The translations under genes were made by a program, and so were the position numbers. This document shows, one piece after another, positions 51,565 to 60,794 of a stretch of 64,000 nucleotides of DNA. The stretch covers positions 4,156,001-4,220,000 of the forward strand of contig NZ_OY762929.1 in assembly GCF_963666675.1 (NCBI RefSeq). Direction: 5' to 3'. Below the pieces are notes generated by a model. It made no database searches, was not told the DNA's origin, and saw only the letters and a program-made list of their open reading frames with translations. How positions within the stretch are numbered: the stretch's first letter is position 1; the number at the start of each line of letters is the position of its first letter. Source of the stretch: an uncultured Desulfobacter sp. (lineage in GTDB: Bacteria > Desulfobacterota > Desulfobacteria > Desulfobacterales > Desulfobacteraceae).

Positions 51565-53360
51565 TGTGAATCACTTCCTCTAAAAGAGCTTCGGGGAACA
51601 ACAAAATTTTCCAGGTACAAGAGGTTTTCGGTAACACCGCTTTTGGGGTCCACAAGCAGGAGTTTTTTACCATCAAGCGTTTTGGCTGCAGATTTCAGAT
51701 ACATTAAATTTTTAATCACCGTTTCGCCCTGTTGAAAGGCCTCGTAGCGCAATTGGTAATTGGAGGCTTCCCCTTGTGCGGTCTGTTCTCGTTCAACGAC
51801 ATAGCCCTGGGCGTCACTGATGGTGCGCTGCCCCCTAACGCGCTCCCGGCACTGCATGGAAGCGGCCTTTCGCTGTGCATAGTTTAGACTGGTGACCTTG
51901 AGCTGGTTGGCAGCCACCACATTTTCAAAGGACTCTGCCAGGTTGATGGGCGGATGCAGATCCCGCAGGCAGAACGAAACAATCTCCACCCCGATTCCCA
52001 GTTCATCGCTTTGCCCCTGAAGTTGCCCGCTCAATTGCCGGGTCCAGACATCCCTTTTATTTATAATCAGGTCATAAAATGGTGTTTTTGAAAACATGTG
52101 GTTAAGCAGCTGCAACGCCAGTGATGACAACATTTTTTCAGGCACTCCGTTTTCATAATTCAGGTAATAGTCATGGTAATCCTTAATCCTGTAGTGGATG
52201 ATAATGTAGGGTAAAAAAAGGTTATTATCCCCTGAAATAAAGGCCTTGTTGTCGCCATGGTCCGTATTCCAAATCATGGCTGAGTCCTGGGTGGTACTGT
52301 TCCCGACGACCAGGGACTGGATGGACTCCGTGTTAAATCGAACCACACGGTCTATGGGGTAAGGAAACTTAAGGTGCAGCCCCGGCCCAATTTCATAGGC
52401 GCTGTTGATGACCGATCCAAAACGAAGCAGCAGTGCCTTTTCATTGCTTTTCACCGTGTACAATGCGGTTGAGCAAAACCACACAACCAAAGCTGCCATT
52501 GCCAGGCGAACCGACCAGCGCAATGCGTTGTGAAGATAGATAAAAAAGAGATGTAAAAAGCGTTTTGACTTATCACCCAGATCCAGCTGAATTTCAAGCT
52601 TGGACCAATGGGATTTATACGTTGACATTGAGCACGCTTTCCAGATTATCCGGGTAAATTTGTGCTCAAATGCCATCCGTTGGCGGCCTTTAAGAATGGC
52701 CGTCATCGCATTCACCAGCAATTCAAGGGCAAAGGTCAGGATATACAAGGAGATAACAACCCCGACCCAGCGGTCCAGATTGACATTAAAGTGATACAGA
52801 ATCAATGAAATGCCGGTTATCAGCGAAATTGCCATGTCGGCACGGTTGTGCCGGCTGTCGGCAATCAGCGCGGCAGACTCTTCCGAGCGTCCCACACATT
52901 CTTCAAACCGGGATAAAAAGTAAGAGCCAAAGGAAAGCCCGACAAAGATAAGGCCTGTTGTCAGCGGCGCCGTGACCACCACGTTGTCGGCAAACAGTGC
53001 TTTAACAAAAATTGAGATGGCCGCAGTCGTAAGGATGAGGCCAATGGTCACTGCAGCCTTAAGTTCGGTATTGACTGCACTGATGTTTTGCCACACCCTG
53101 ACTAAAATATTTTTTTTCTTTTTGTTCTCACTCGCCTCGTATTCGCTGGAACCCTCCCGGTTCGCCGTGTTTCGGTCTTTTTTATTTTGAAGAATAATAG
53201 AGACAAATACCAAAACGGTGGTACCGATGTCGGCAAGACTGTGCCAGGCCTCGGACAGAACACCAAGGCTGCCGGAAAGCCAATATAGTAAAAACTTGAC
53301 CAGGGTCAGCAGGCAGATAATGAGAAAGGCAACGCCTGCGGCTTTTGATTGTTGGGTCAC
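51561..53360 (-). CDS. Fusion of a cation-diffusion-facilitator membrane domain with an HflK-like SPFH domain
   Basis: A 599-residue protein. I choose the GTG at 53360, with AGGAG eight bases upstream; an earlier TTG start lacks a ribosome site. Residues about 8-235 are CDF-like: SGSLGVLSEAWHSLADIG with H40xxxD44 in helix 2 and SAALIADSRHNRADMAISL with H171xxxD175 in helix 5, the four ligands of zinc-type CDFs, and about six helices. The usual cytoplasmic CDF domain is absent. A new membrane helix at about 281-299 is followed by an HflK-like SPFH domain (YTVKSNEKALLLRFGSVINS, EIGPGLHLKFPYPIDRV) and a coiled coil. First gene of a tightly overlapping three-gene SPFH operon. Confidence 0.82.
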   Translation of the reverse strand: MTQQSKAAGVAFLIICLLTLVKFLLYWLSGSLGVLSEAWHSLADIGTTVLVFVSIILQNKKDRNTANREGSSEYEASENKKKKNILVRVWQNISAVNTELKAAVTIGLILTTAAISIFVKALFADNVVVTAPLTTGLIFVGLSFGSYFLSRFEECVGRSEESAALIADSRHNRADMAISLITGISLILYHFNVNLDRWVGVVISLYILTFALELLVNAMTAILKGRQRMAFEHKFTRIIWKACSMSTYKSHWSKLEIQLDLGDKSKRFLHLFFIYLHNALRWSVRLAMAALVVWFCSTALYTVKSNEKALLLRFGSVINSAYEIGPGLHLKFPYPIDRVVRFNTESIQSLVVGNSTTQDSAMIWNTDHGDNKAFISGDNNLFLPYIIIHYRIKDYHDYYLNYENGVPEKMLSSLALQLLNHMFSKTPFYDLIINKRDVWTRQLSGQLQGQSDELGIGVEIVSFCLRDLHPPINLAESFENVVAANQLKVTSLNYAQRKAASMQCRERVRGQRTISDAQGYVVEREQTAQGEASNYQLRYEAFQQGETVIKNLMYLKSAAKTLDGKKLLLVDPKSGVTENLLYLENFVVPRSSFRGSDSQ

Positions 53361-53718
53361 CGGAACAGCTCCTTTTAAGACAAAAAATGCATCCGGGCAC
53401 CGATTGTAGTGGATCAATCAAAAAAATAAAGATGGAGACGGTGGGTTGATGTGGTTTTAATCAAAAACATACATTTTAGACACAACTAACACCCCACCCG
53501 AAAAAAAAACCGGAAGACCCGGGCTGATTCCACTGCCGCATTATTGTACCGTATCAAAAAGGTATAAATTGTAATACGCCCTGGACCATAATATCCGGGC
53601 TTGACGAACCTTAATCTGCGCCGATATAGTATTGCTGTTACAATGAAATCATACCAGATGTCACGTGTGCATATCCGGCACTCACGACAACAAAAGGGAA
53701 AAAAGAGCCAGGAGGATT
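53361..53718. promoter_or_regulatory. Divergent intergenic region
   Basis: About 360 bases between the SPFH operon and the M48 lipoprotein gene. A good rightward promoter is visible: TTGACG at 53601-53606 and TATAGT at 53625-53630, 18 bases apart. No convincing leftward promoter was found; the stretch 53440-53500 is AT-rich. No other feature seen. Confidence 0.5.
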
Positions 53719-55062
53719 ATGGAACCCACTAAAACCACCGAAATAACCCGGCGCAACTTTTTGAAGGGGTGTGCAGCAGCGGCCCTTACCCTGTCAGGGA
53801 CGGGCCTTTTCCAGGGGTGCGCCATTGATCCGGTCACCGGAAAACAACAGCTGATGCTCATGAGCCGGGACCAGGAAATATCCATAGATCGGCAGCAGTC
53901 ACCCTTTCAATTTTCTTCGGACTACGGTGTAACCCAGGATGAGGGTCTGAACAGATATGTTTCCCAAGTCGGCAGATCCATGCAACCCCGGGTGCATCGC
54001 CCGGACATGCCCTATAATTTCCAGGTGGTCAATGCCACCTATATAAATGCCTATGCCTTTCCCGGCGGTTCCATCGCCATCACCCGGGGGATTTTACTGG
54101 CCCTGGATAATGAGGCGGAACTGGCCTCACTGATCGGACACGAACTGGGGCATGTGAATGCACGGCATGCGGCCGAACAGCAGTCCAAAGGGCAGATCTC
54201 ATCCATTCTGGTGGCAGGCCTTTCCCTGGCGGCAGAGACCCAGGGGGCGGGGCTGGGCGATTGGACCCAAAAGCTTGGCGGAATAGGTCAAGGGCTGTTC
54301 CTGTCCAAATACTCCCGAAACAATGAACGTGAGGCTGATGCCTTGGGACACCGGTACATGGCCCAATCCGGGTACAACTCCAGGGGTTTCACCGGCCTGA
54401 TGGAGATGCTCAACGCGCTGAACACCACCAAGCCCAGCACCACCCAGATCCTGTTTTCCACCCATCCCATGAGCCGGGAACGTCTGGACTCTGCCAGGGA
54501 CAGGGACAATGGAATATACCGGAATACCCACACCCAGAGCGTTTTCCGAGACCGGTATATGGACCACACAGCAAATTTAAGGGCAATGAAGCCCATGATC
54601 GTCAAACTCCAGGAGGCAGATAAATTTCTGGCGAAGGAGCAATACGACCAGGCCGAAGGGACGTTGATGTCGGCGCTCAAATTAAAAGACGATGATTATA
54701 CGGCCCAGGTGATGACGGCCAGGTGCATGCTGATCCAAAAAAAGAATAAAAACGCCGCAACCCACGCCCGCCTTGCCAAACAGCTTTATCCCCAGGAAAA
54801 CCAGGGGCATTTCATTTCAGGGATTGCCAATCTGGCCATAAAAAAGCCCATGCAGGCCCATGAGGACTTTAGTGCATGCAACAGGGTGCTGCCGGGAAAT
54901 CCCCTTATGACCTTTTACCAGGGTTACGCCCTTGATATGGCGAACCGAAGAGAGCCGGCCGCCCGGGAATATGACGCATATCTTAAAGCGGTCAATTATG
55001 CGTCAAATAAATACAGCCGGCATGCGTATAAGCAGCTTAAAGCATGGAATTACATTAAATAA
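53719..55062 (+). CDS. Tat-exported M48 metallopeptidase lipoprotein with TPR tail (BepA/LoiP-like)
   Basis: A 447-residue protein. The ATG at 53719 has AGGAGG just upstream. Twin-arginine signal TRRNFLKGCAAAALTLSGTG is followed by a degenerate lipobox (FQGC) and the family-typical DPVTGKQQLMLMS. The M48 domain (about 60-260) has zinc motif HELGH in LIGHELGHVNARH and the third ligand in NEREADALGH. Residues about 285-445 are TPR-like. Such periplasmic proteases assist or degrade outer-membrane proteins; the neighbouring type II secretion operon makes secretin or envelope quality control a possible role. Confidence 0.88.
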   Translation: MEPTKTTEITRRNFLKGCAAAALTLSGTGLFQGCAIDPVTGKQQLMLMSRDQEISIDRQQSPFQFSSDYGVTQDEGLNRYVSQVGRSMQPRVHRPDMPYNFQVVNATYINAYAFPGGSIAITRGILLALDNEAELASLIGHELGHVNARHAAEQQSKGQISSILVAGLSLAAETQGAGLGDWTQKLGGIGQGLFLSKYSRNNEREADALGHRYMAQSGYNSRGFTGLMEMLNALNTTKPSTTQILFSTHPMSRERLDSARDRDNGIYRNTHTQSVFRDRYMDHTANLRAMKPMIVKLQEADKFLAKEQYDQAEGTLMSALKLKDDDYTAQVMTARCMLIQKKNKNAATHARLAKQLYPQENQGHFISGIANLAIKKPMQAHEDFSACNRVLPGNPLMTFYQGYALDMANRREPAAREYDAYLKAVNYASNKYSRHAYKQLKAWNYIK

Positions 55063-55092
55063 GCATAATTACAGACACATCGTAAATAAAAT

Positions 55093-56793
55093 CTATTCCT
55101 GGGTGACGCGCAGCACCTCACGAAGGGAGGTGATCCCCTGGGCCACTTTGGTCAAGCCGTCTCCCCGGAGGGTTTTCATTCCCTTTTTGATTGCGGCCTC
55201 TTTTATGAGGTTGGCGTCCGAGGTCTTCAGGATCATTGATTTCAAATCCTCGTCCAGGGGCAGAATCTCCATAATGGCCTGGCGCCCCAGATACCCGGTG
55301 TTAAAACATTTTGCACAGCCTTTGGGTTTGAATACCTTCTGCCCGGGAGCAAGGCCGTTTGTGCTTTGAAAACTGCTCAAATCCTCAGGGGAGAGCGTAA
55401 ACTGCTCCCGGCAATGGGAGCATAGCACCCGGACAAGACGCTGGGCAATAACATGATTCACAGAAGAGGTGATCAGATAGGGTTCGACACCTAAATCCAC
55501 CAGGCGGGTCACCGCACCGGGGGCATCGTTGGTGTGAAGGGTGGAAAATACAAGATGCCCGGTCAACGCGGACTGAATGGCAATTTCAGCGGTTTCAATG
55601 TCGCGGATCTCGCCAATGAGAATGACATCGGGATCCTGGCGGACAATGGATCGAAGTCCCCGGGCAAATGTCAGGCCGGTTTTCTGGTTGACCTGGATCT
55701 GACCGACCCCTTTCAAATTATACTCCACCGGGTCCTCAACCGTAATAATGGACCGGTCCGGGGTATTGATTTCGGACAGTCCTGCATAGAGGGTGGTGGT
55801 CTTGCCGCTGCCCGTGGGGCCTGTGACCAGGACAATGCCGTGATTCTGACGGAAAATATCATGCAGGTGCCGTTCATTGTCCGGGGAGAGGCCGAATTCT
55901 GAAATCTGCATAAAGTATCCGGACTTGTTCAACAGCCGGATAACCAGGCGCTCACCGTAATTGGTGGGCACCGTTGAAATACGCATGTCGATCTCCTGGT
56001 TGCCCAGCCTGACCTGGGCCCGGCCGTCCTGGGGAACGCGCTTTTCGGCAATGTTCATCTTGGCCATGACCTTCACCCTGGAAATCAAGCTGGACTGGAA
56101 CATCTTGGGTGGGGTCATCATGGGGTACAAAATCCCGTCAATGCGGTACCGGACAACCAGTTCATCCTGGAAGGGTTCGATATGGATATCACTGGCCCCG
56201 GCCTTGACCGACTGGGAGATCATCTGGTTGACCAGGCGGATGACCGGGGCATCGCTGGTGTCATCCAGAAGGTCTGCTGTCTGCTCAATGTCCTCAATCT
56301 GGAGGAACTCTTCATCTTCCATGTCGACCATCAGGTCCTGGACATTCTGTCCGTCCTGGTCAAAAATCATGTTGACGGCACTCAGGATCTGGGCCCTTGT
56401 GGCCAATGCCAGGGTGTACCCCCCGAAACCTGCATACATGGCCACCTCATCCACATAACTCAAATCCGATGGATCATTTAAAACAATAACAGGGCTTTTG
56501 TTTTCAGGCCTGAGGGGAACAATAAGATTCTTTTTTAAAAACTTGCGGGTAATTTTCTCGGCAACGGACATATCCGGTTTTACAAACGCGATATCGTCCA
56601 AAAATTCAATACCGTAGATTGCCCCCAACGCCTTCAACGCCTGGGCTTCGGATACAAGTTTGGTGTCACAGGCCATTTCCGTCATCCGCGCCGGGTCCTT
56701 GGCACAGGCGGCCTCTATTTTTTCCCTTTGTTCGGGGCCCAGGGTGACCAATTCGGCAAGCTGGTCAGTAAACTGCTGGATAAACGTTTCCAT
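55093..56793 (-). CDS. gspE: Type II secretion ATPase GspE
   Basis: A 566-residue cytoplasmic hexameric ATPase that powers pseudopilus assembly. The N-terminal domain (1-150) is followed by the ATPase with Walker A GPTGSGKTTT, Asp box, Walker B DPDVILIGEIRD and His box FSTLHTNDAPGA. A C-terminal zinc-binding tetracysteine (CSHC...KGCAKC) is present. Starts one base after the gspD stop. It is the last gene of the operon. Confidence 0.95.
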   Translation of the reverse strand: METFIQQFTDQLAELVTLGPEQREKIEAACAKDPARMTEMACDTKLVSEAQALKALGAIYGIEFLDDIAFVKPDMSVAEKITRKFLKKNLIVPLRPENKSPVIVLNDPSDLSYVDEVAMYAGFGGYTLALATRAQILSAVNMIFDQDGQNVQDLMVDMEDEEFLQIEDIEQTADLLDDTSDAPVIRLVNQMISQSVKAGASDIHIEPFQDELVVRYRIDGILYPMMTPPKMFQSSLISRVKVMAKMNIAEKRVPQDGRAQVRLGNQEIDMRISTVPTNYGERLVIRLLNKSGYFMQISEFGLSPDNERHLHDIFRQNHGIVLVTGPTGSGKTTTLYAGLSEINTPDRSIITVEDPVEYNLKGVGQIQVNQKTGLTFARGLRSIVRQDPDVILIGEIRDIETAEIAIQSALTGHLVFSTLHTNDAPGAVTRLVDLGVEPYLITSSVNHVIAQRLVRVLCSHCREQFTLSPEDLSSFQSTNGLAPGQKVFKPKGCAKCFNTGYLGRQAIMEILPLDEDLKSMILKTSDANLIKEAAIKKGMKTLRGDGLTKVAQGITSLREVLRVTQE

Positions 56794-56794
56794 A

Positions 56795-58726
56795 TCAATT
56801 CAACAGCATGCTCTTTATGGGTGCCTTTTCATCATACAACTTGATTTCCTGCTTATGAAGCTCGTCCATCTTATCCTTTTTTTCCTTGTAAATCTTTTTT
56901 GCCTCCAGGGTATTTTTCACCACCCTGGGGGTCAGAAAAATAAAAAGGTTGGTTCTGTCACTGCCCGAAGACTGGCTTTTAAAGGCATTACCCAAAAGCG
57001 GTATATCACCCAGACACGGCACCTGGTTTACATCCTTGCTCAGGCTTTCGTCAATCAGCCCGCCGATCACCACGGTATTGCCGTCTTCCACAATAATGGT
57101 TGTCTCAAGCTCCCGTTTCAAGGTGGTTGGCCGATCCGTAGCGCTTGAGGTGTTTGCGTTGTCCAGCTTGGTCACTTCCTCATAAAAATCCAACCGGACC
57201 AGCCGGTCCTGGCTGATGGAAGGGGTGAGCTTGAGTGTAATGCCCACGTCTTTGTACTCGTATGAATTGTAGGTGGTGGTAGAAGAGTCGTCTGTCCCCC
57301 CCCGGGTCTGGTAGGGCACATTTTTACCGATTGTGATGGTGGCCTCCTCATTTTCCGTGGTCAACAGCTGGGGCGTGGACAAAATTTTCACATCTGAATC
57401 TTGCTGGGATGCCTCAATGATGGCCTCAATGCTTCCCCCGAACACCCCCATGGCAAAACCGCTGCCCACAGTTGATTCCGCCAAAGAAGGCAAATCCACA
57501 GAAGTCGAATCAGAGGTGTTGAATTTACCGAACCCGGTACTGTTGCTGTGAATATTTCCTTTGGCCCGCCATTCCATACCCAGCGCAAGTGACCTGTCCG
57601 CATTCATCTCCATAAGCAGACACTCGATGTAGACCATGGATCTGGGCACATCCAGTTTTTTGATGACCTCTTCGAGTACCGGATAATCATCTTTATCCGC
57701 AATAATAATCAGGGAATTGGTCGCCTTGTCCGCCGTAATTTTTATATCATCGGATAAAACCGGGGCTTTTTTCTGGCCGGTTTTTTTTGAATCATTGCTG
57801 CTCTTTTCAGGAATCTCCTGGAGCACGGCAGCCAGATCTTCGGCCGTGGCATGCTCAAGATAGTAGACCCGGATCTTTTCCTCCCCTTTGGGAACCTCCT
57901 TATCTAACGCTTCCACAAGCGCCGTAATCTGGGCGCTTTCCTGTTCGCTGGCCAAAAGGATAATGGAATTGGTCCGTTCATCGGCCACCATCTCCACAGA
58001 GAAGTCGTTACTGCTTTTTTTCCTGCTTGAAACTTTTCTTGTTTTTGCGGAATAAATTTTGGTCAGATTGGCGACCATTTTTTCGGCATCTGCATATTTA
58101 ATGGGCAAAATAGTAATTTTGCGTCCCACCCCTTCCACATCAATGGTTTGGATCAACTTAAGCAACCGGTCGATGCTGGCCAGGGTTGCGGTTGCAATGA
58201 GCATATTTGAGTCGGCATGGGATAAAAGCAGGCTGCCCTTGGCAAGCATGGGGGATAAAAGGGATTTAAGTTCATCAGAGCTTGCGTACGTCAGGGGGAT
58301 AATCCGGGTGACCAGCTTGTCGGATGTCTGCTCTGCGGCCCTTGCCATACGGGTGTCCACATTGTCGCCCCTGGCATCCGCAGCAGGAATGATCTTGACG
58401 ACGCTTCCGGTGTCAACCGTGGCAAACCCGTAAATATCCAGCACCGATTCGAACACCTTGTAGGCCTCATCCACAGATATTTTTTCAGGAGAAATAATGG
58501 TAACTTTGCCCCTGACCTTGGTGTCCACCACAAAATTTTTATGGGTCAGTTTACTGATAAATTTAATGAACACACCGATGTCAACATCATTGAAATCCAT
58601 GGACACAAATTCTGAAGTGTCCTGATTCTGCGCCGCCTGCACCGGACAAAGCCCAACCAGAATCAACACAACAAAAAATAGACAGATATGTTTCACATTC
58701 AATGTGTTGCGACAGCCCTGCAACAT
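56795..58726 (-). CDS. gspD: Type II secretion outer-membrane secretin GspD
   Basis: A 643-residue secretin. I choose the ATG at 58726, which has AAGGAG nine bases upstream; an earlier ATG at 58786 lacks a site. The signal peptide ends near VQA-AQ and shows no lipobox. Periplasmic N0-N3 domains (about 40-370) precede the beta-barrel domain (about 375-600), with GSIEAIIEASQQDSDVKILS, TPQLLTTENEEATITIGKNV and VVIGGLIDESLSKDVNQVPC-LGDIPLLG. The multimer forms the exit channel for folded exoproteins. Confidence 0.94.
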   Translation of the reverse strand: MLQGCRNTLNVKHICLFFVVLILVGLCPVQAAQNQDTSEFVSMDFNDVDIGVFIKFISKLTHKNFVVDTKVRGKVTIISPEKISVDEAYKVFESVLDIYGFATVDTGSVVKIIPAADARGDNVDTRMARAAEQTSDKLVTRIIPLTYASSDELKSLLSPMLAKGSLLLSHADSNMLIATATLASIDRLLKLIQTIDVEGVGRKITILPIKYADAEKMVANLTKIYSAKTRKVSSRKKSSNDFSVEMVADERTNSIILLASEQESAQITALVEALDKEVPKGEEKIRVYYLEHATAEDLAAVLQEIPEKSSNDSKKTGQKKAPVLSDDIKITADKATNSLIIIADKDDYPVLEEVIKKLDVPRSMVYIECLLMEMNADRSLALGMEWRAKGNIHSNSTGFGKFNTSDSTSVDLPSLAESTVGSGFAMGVFGGSIEAIIEASQQDSDVKILSTPQLLTTENEEATITIGKNVPYQTRGGTDDSSTTTYNSYEYKDVGITLKLTPSISQDRLVRLDFYEEVTKLDNANTSSATDRPTTLKRELETTIIVEDGNTVVIGGLIDESLSKDVNQVPCLGDIPLLGNAFKSQSSGSDRTNLFIFLTPRVVKNTLEAKKIYKEKKDKMDELHKQEIKLYDEKAPIKSMLLN

Positions 58727-58782
58727 ATTTATTCTCCTTAGGTTGTTCACCGATGACGCTGACAACAAACGTTCACTTAAAA

Positions 58783-59325
58783 TCAATTTTCTTTTTTCCC
58801 CTTCAATGCCAGGGTCTGGGTTTCAATTACGGCATCCAGAAACTGACCTTTATCACCGGATTTTGTCAAGGACAGTGAGGTGACGGACACCCCCTGGGGG
58901 GAATTTTCAATTCTGAAAAGAAAATCCACCAGACCCTGTAAATACACCTGCTGAAGCTTGACCGTTACCCGGGATCTTATATAATCACTGTTTTCCAGAT
59001 CCTGGGAAAAAGGTTTCATGTAGGCCACATTTTTTTTCACAAGGCTCTTGCTTGACAAGGACTCCAGAAATGAAAACAACGTAAATTGGGGCCCTCTTCT
59101 TTCAAGGGCCTGTTTTTCCTGATCAAAACTTTTTGCATATTGTTGGTATGTCATTTCAAGGGTCTGCATTCGCTCAAGATCCCGGGCTTTGGAAATCACC
59201 TTTTTTTCAAGCATTGCACGTCTATCCACGGCCGGCAGATAAACAAACCACCCAAGACCGAACAGCACAAGAAATACCGTTCCGGCGGCTATAATTTTTT
59301 TATCCCGTGTTGATAATTCAAACAT
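58783..59325 (-). CDS. gspM: Type II secretion protein GspM
   Basis: A 180-residue bitopic inner-membrane protein: short cytoplasmic start LSTRDKKIIAAG, helix about 12-30, then coiled coil and a ferredoxin-like periplasmic domain (about 95-175, VTVKLQQVYLQGLVDFLFRI). It partners GspL. It lies two bases after gspL. Confidence 0.85.
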   Translation of the reverse strand: MFELSTRDKKIIAAGTVFLVLFGLGWFVYLPAVDRRAMLEKKVISKARDLERMQTLEMTYQQYAKSFDQEKQALERRGPQFTLFSFLESLSSKSLVKKNVAYMKPFSQDLENSDYIRSRVTVKLQQVYLQGLVDFLFRIENSPQGVSVTSLSLTKSGDKGQFLDAVIETQTLALKGKKEN

Positions 59326-59327
59326 AA

Positions 59328-60791
59328 TCAGATCTCAATAATGAATTTAAAGTCCACCAGATTTCCGCCCTTCCCTGCCACGGCACTGCCGATGTTCACC
59401 TGTTTGAAAAAAGGAGACTTTTCAATAAAGCCTTTTACCTGATCAATGGTATTATAATTATCCGCAGACCCCGACACAATCATCCGGGTCCGGTCCAGCA
59501 TGAGTCGGTCCACCTGAACTGTCACATTGGCAGGAATACAACGGGAGAGCTCAACCAGAATACTACCGGCCGGCACGCGATCTATATCTGCGGCGTCTGC
59601 ATTTGCCGAGCCCCCCCGGGTCAACTCCCCGACACCGGCCTGCATGAGCAGCAACGGATCGATATTTCCCACCCGCTTATTTGGAAATGCCTTTTTATAA
59701 ATGTCGGCCATGGCCTGATTTTGCTGATCTACCTGTTTTTCAAGCCGTGAGAGATCCATATGAATATTGACCATAAAAAGAATAAAAGAGAGTAGCGCCA
59801 GGGCACAGCAACTTGCGATATGTCTCAGGTGGGTCCGGATAAACGAATCAGAGCTGTATTCCCCCCGGCACATATTCAGCATGTCAAGGTCAGGGGACAT
59901 GAACCCAAGAAGTTCGGATAACGCCAAGAAGCCTGATTCGGCCATGGATTCCGATAATTTATCTTCGCCTGCATCCTGACCACCCATAACATCGGACTGG
60001 AACTTGAGAATATCGGCAAGGCGCTTTTGCATCTCTGTCTGGACGGATACTTCAAAATCCCCGCAAACATAGATATCAAAGGGATCGGTGAAACCAAAGC
60101 GCTGCCTGCCCCCCAACAGCATTTGCCTGATGGCTTGCTCCGGCAGTAAAGACGCTGGGTTTTCAGCCAAGGTGCGAACCTGTACAATCTCGCCCTGGAC
60201 CACCATGACCAGCGTCGGCAGACATCCGTTCATGTCCAGGAAAACAAAATTTTTATTTTCTTTGTTCTGTTGCAAGAACGAGGCGGCCAAGGCCGGAGCT
60301 CCGGGTACAATGGCCACCGGTTTAAGGCCTGCTGCCGTAAGGCCTGCATGGTAAGACTTAAGGATATCTTCTTCAATGGAAGCGGAAAATATCAAAGGGG
60401 TTGACTGTTGTGTGTGCAGCTCATACCGAAAAAAATCAGTTACCACCGGTCCCAACTCCTTTGGAAACCGGGCGTTAAGCTCCAGGGGCAGAACCTGCCG
60501 GATTTTTGACCGGGATGTGAAGGGCAGACGGGTTGTTCGAAAATAAAACCGGTCCGTCGGCAAGAGCAGCATCACCTGAAGGGTACTATTCTTTTGAACG
60601 GCCGGATCAAGGGCCTGGACAACAACGGGCAGCCCAGCATCAAACGGGGACTGATCTTCCCCGGTCGGTTCCAGATCTTCATAAACCACCCGGGCCAGAT
60701 CCTGAACAGACGGGGACTTACCCCGCCGATCCACCAACCAGGCATCAATCCCCACGCAGTTTTCACGAATGACCAAAACAGGGTCTGCCAT
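59328..60791 (-). CDS. gspL: Type II secretion protein GspL
   Basis: A 487-residue protein. Residues about 1-300 form the actin-like cytoplasmic domain that recruits GspE (RLPFTSRSKIRQVLPLELNA, FVFLDMNGCLPTLVMV). A membrane helix lies at about 325-345, followed by a periplasmic PilN-like domain (to 487). It is recognisable by its place between gspK and gspM and by this layout. Confidence 0.87.
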   Translation of the reverse strand: MADPVLVIRENCVGIDAWLVDRRGKSPSVQDLARVVYEDLEPTGEDQSPFDAGLPVVVQALDPAVQKNSTLQVMLLLPTDRFYFRTTRLPFTSRSKIRQVLPLELNARFPKELGPVVTDFFRYELHTQQSTPLIFSASIEEDILKSYHAGLTAAGLKPVAIVPGAPALAASFLQQNKENKNFVFLDMNGCLPTLVMVVQGEIVQVRTLAENPASLLPEQAIRQMLLGGRQRFGFTDPFDIYVCGDFEVSVQTEMQKRLADILKFQSDVMGGQDAGEDKLSESMAESGFLALSELLGFMSPDLDMLNMCRGEYSSDSFIRTHLRHIASCCALALLSFILFMVNIHMDLSRLEKQVDQQNQAMADIYKKAFPNKRVGNIDPLLLMQAGVGELTRGGSANADAADIDRVPAGSILVELSRCIPANVTVQVDRLMLDRTRMIVSGSADNYNTIDQVKGFIEKSPFFKQVNIGSAVAGKGGNLVDFKFIIEI

Positions 60792-60794
60792 GGT

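Noticed and set aside
53361..53417. Longer N-terminus of the CDF-SPFH protein
   Set aside because: It would start at TTG without a ribosome site; GTG at 53360 has AGGAG at the right distance and begins the membrane domain.
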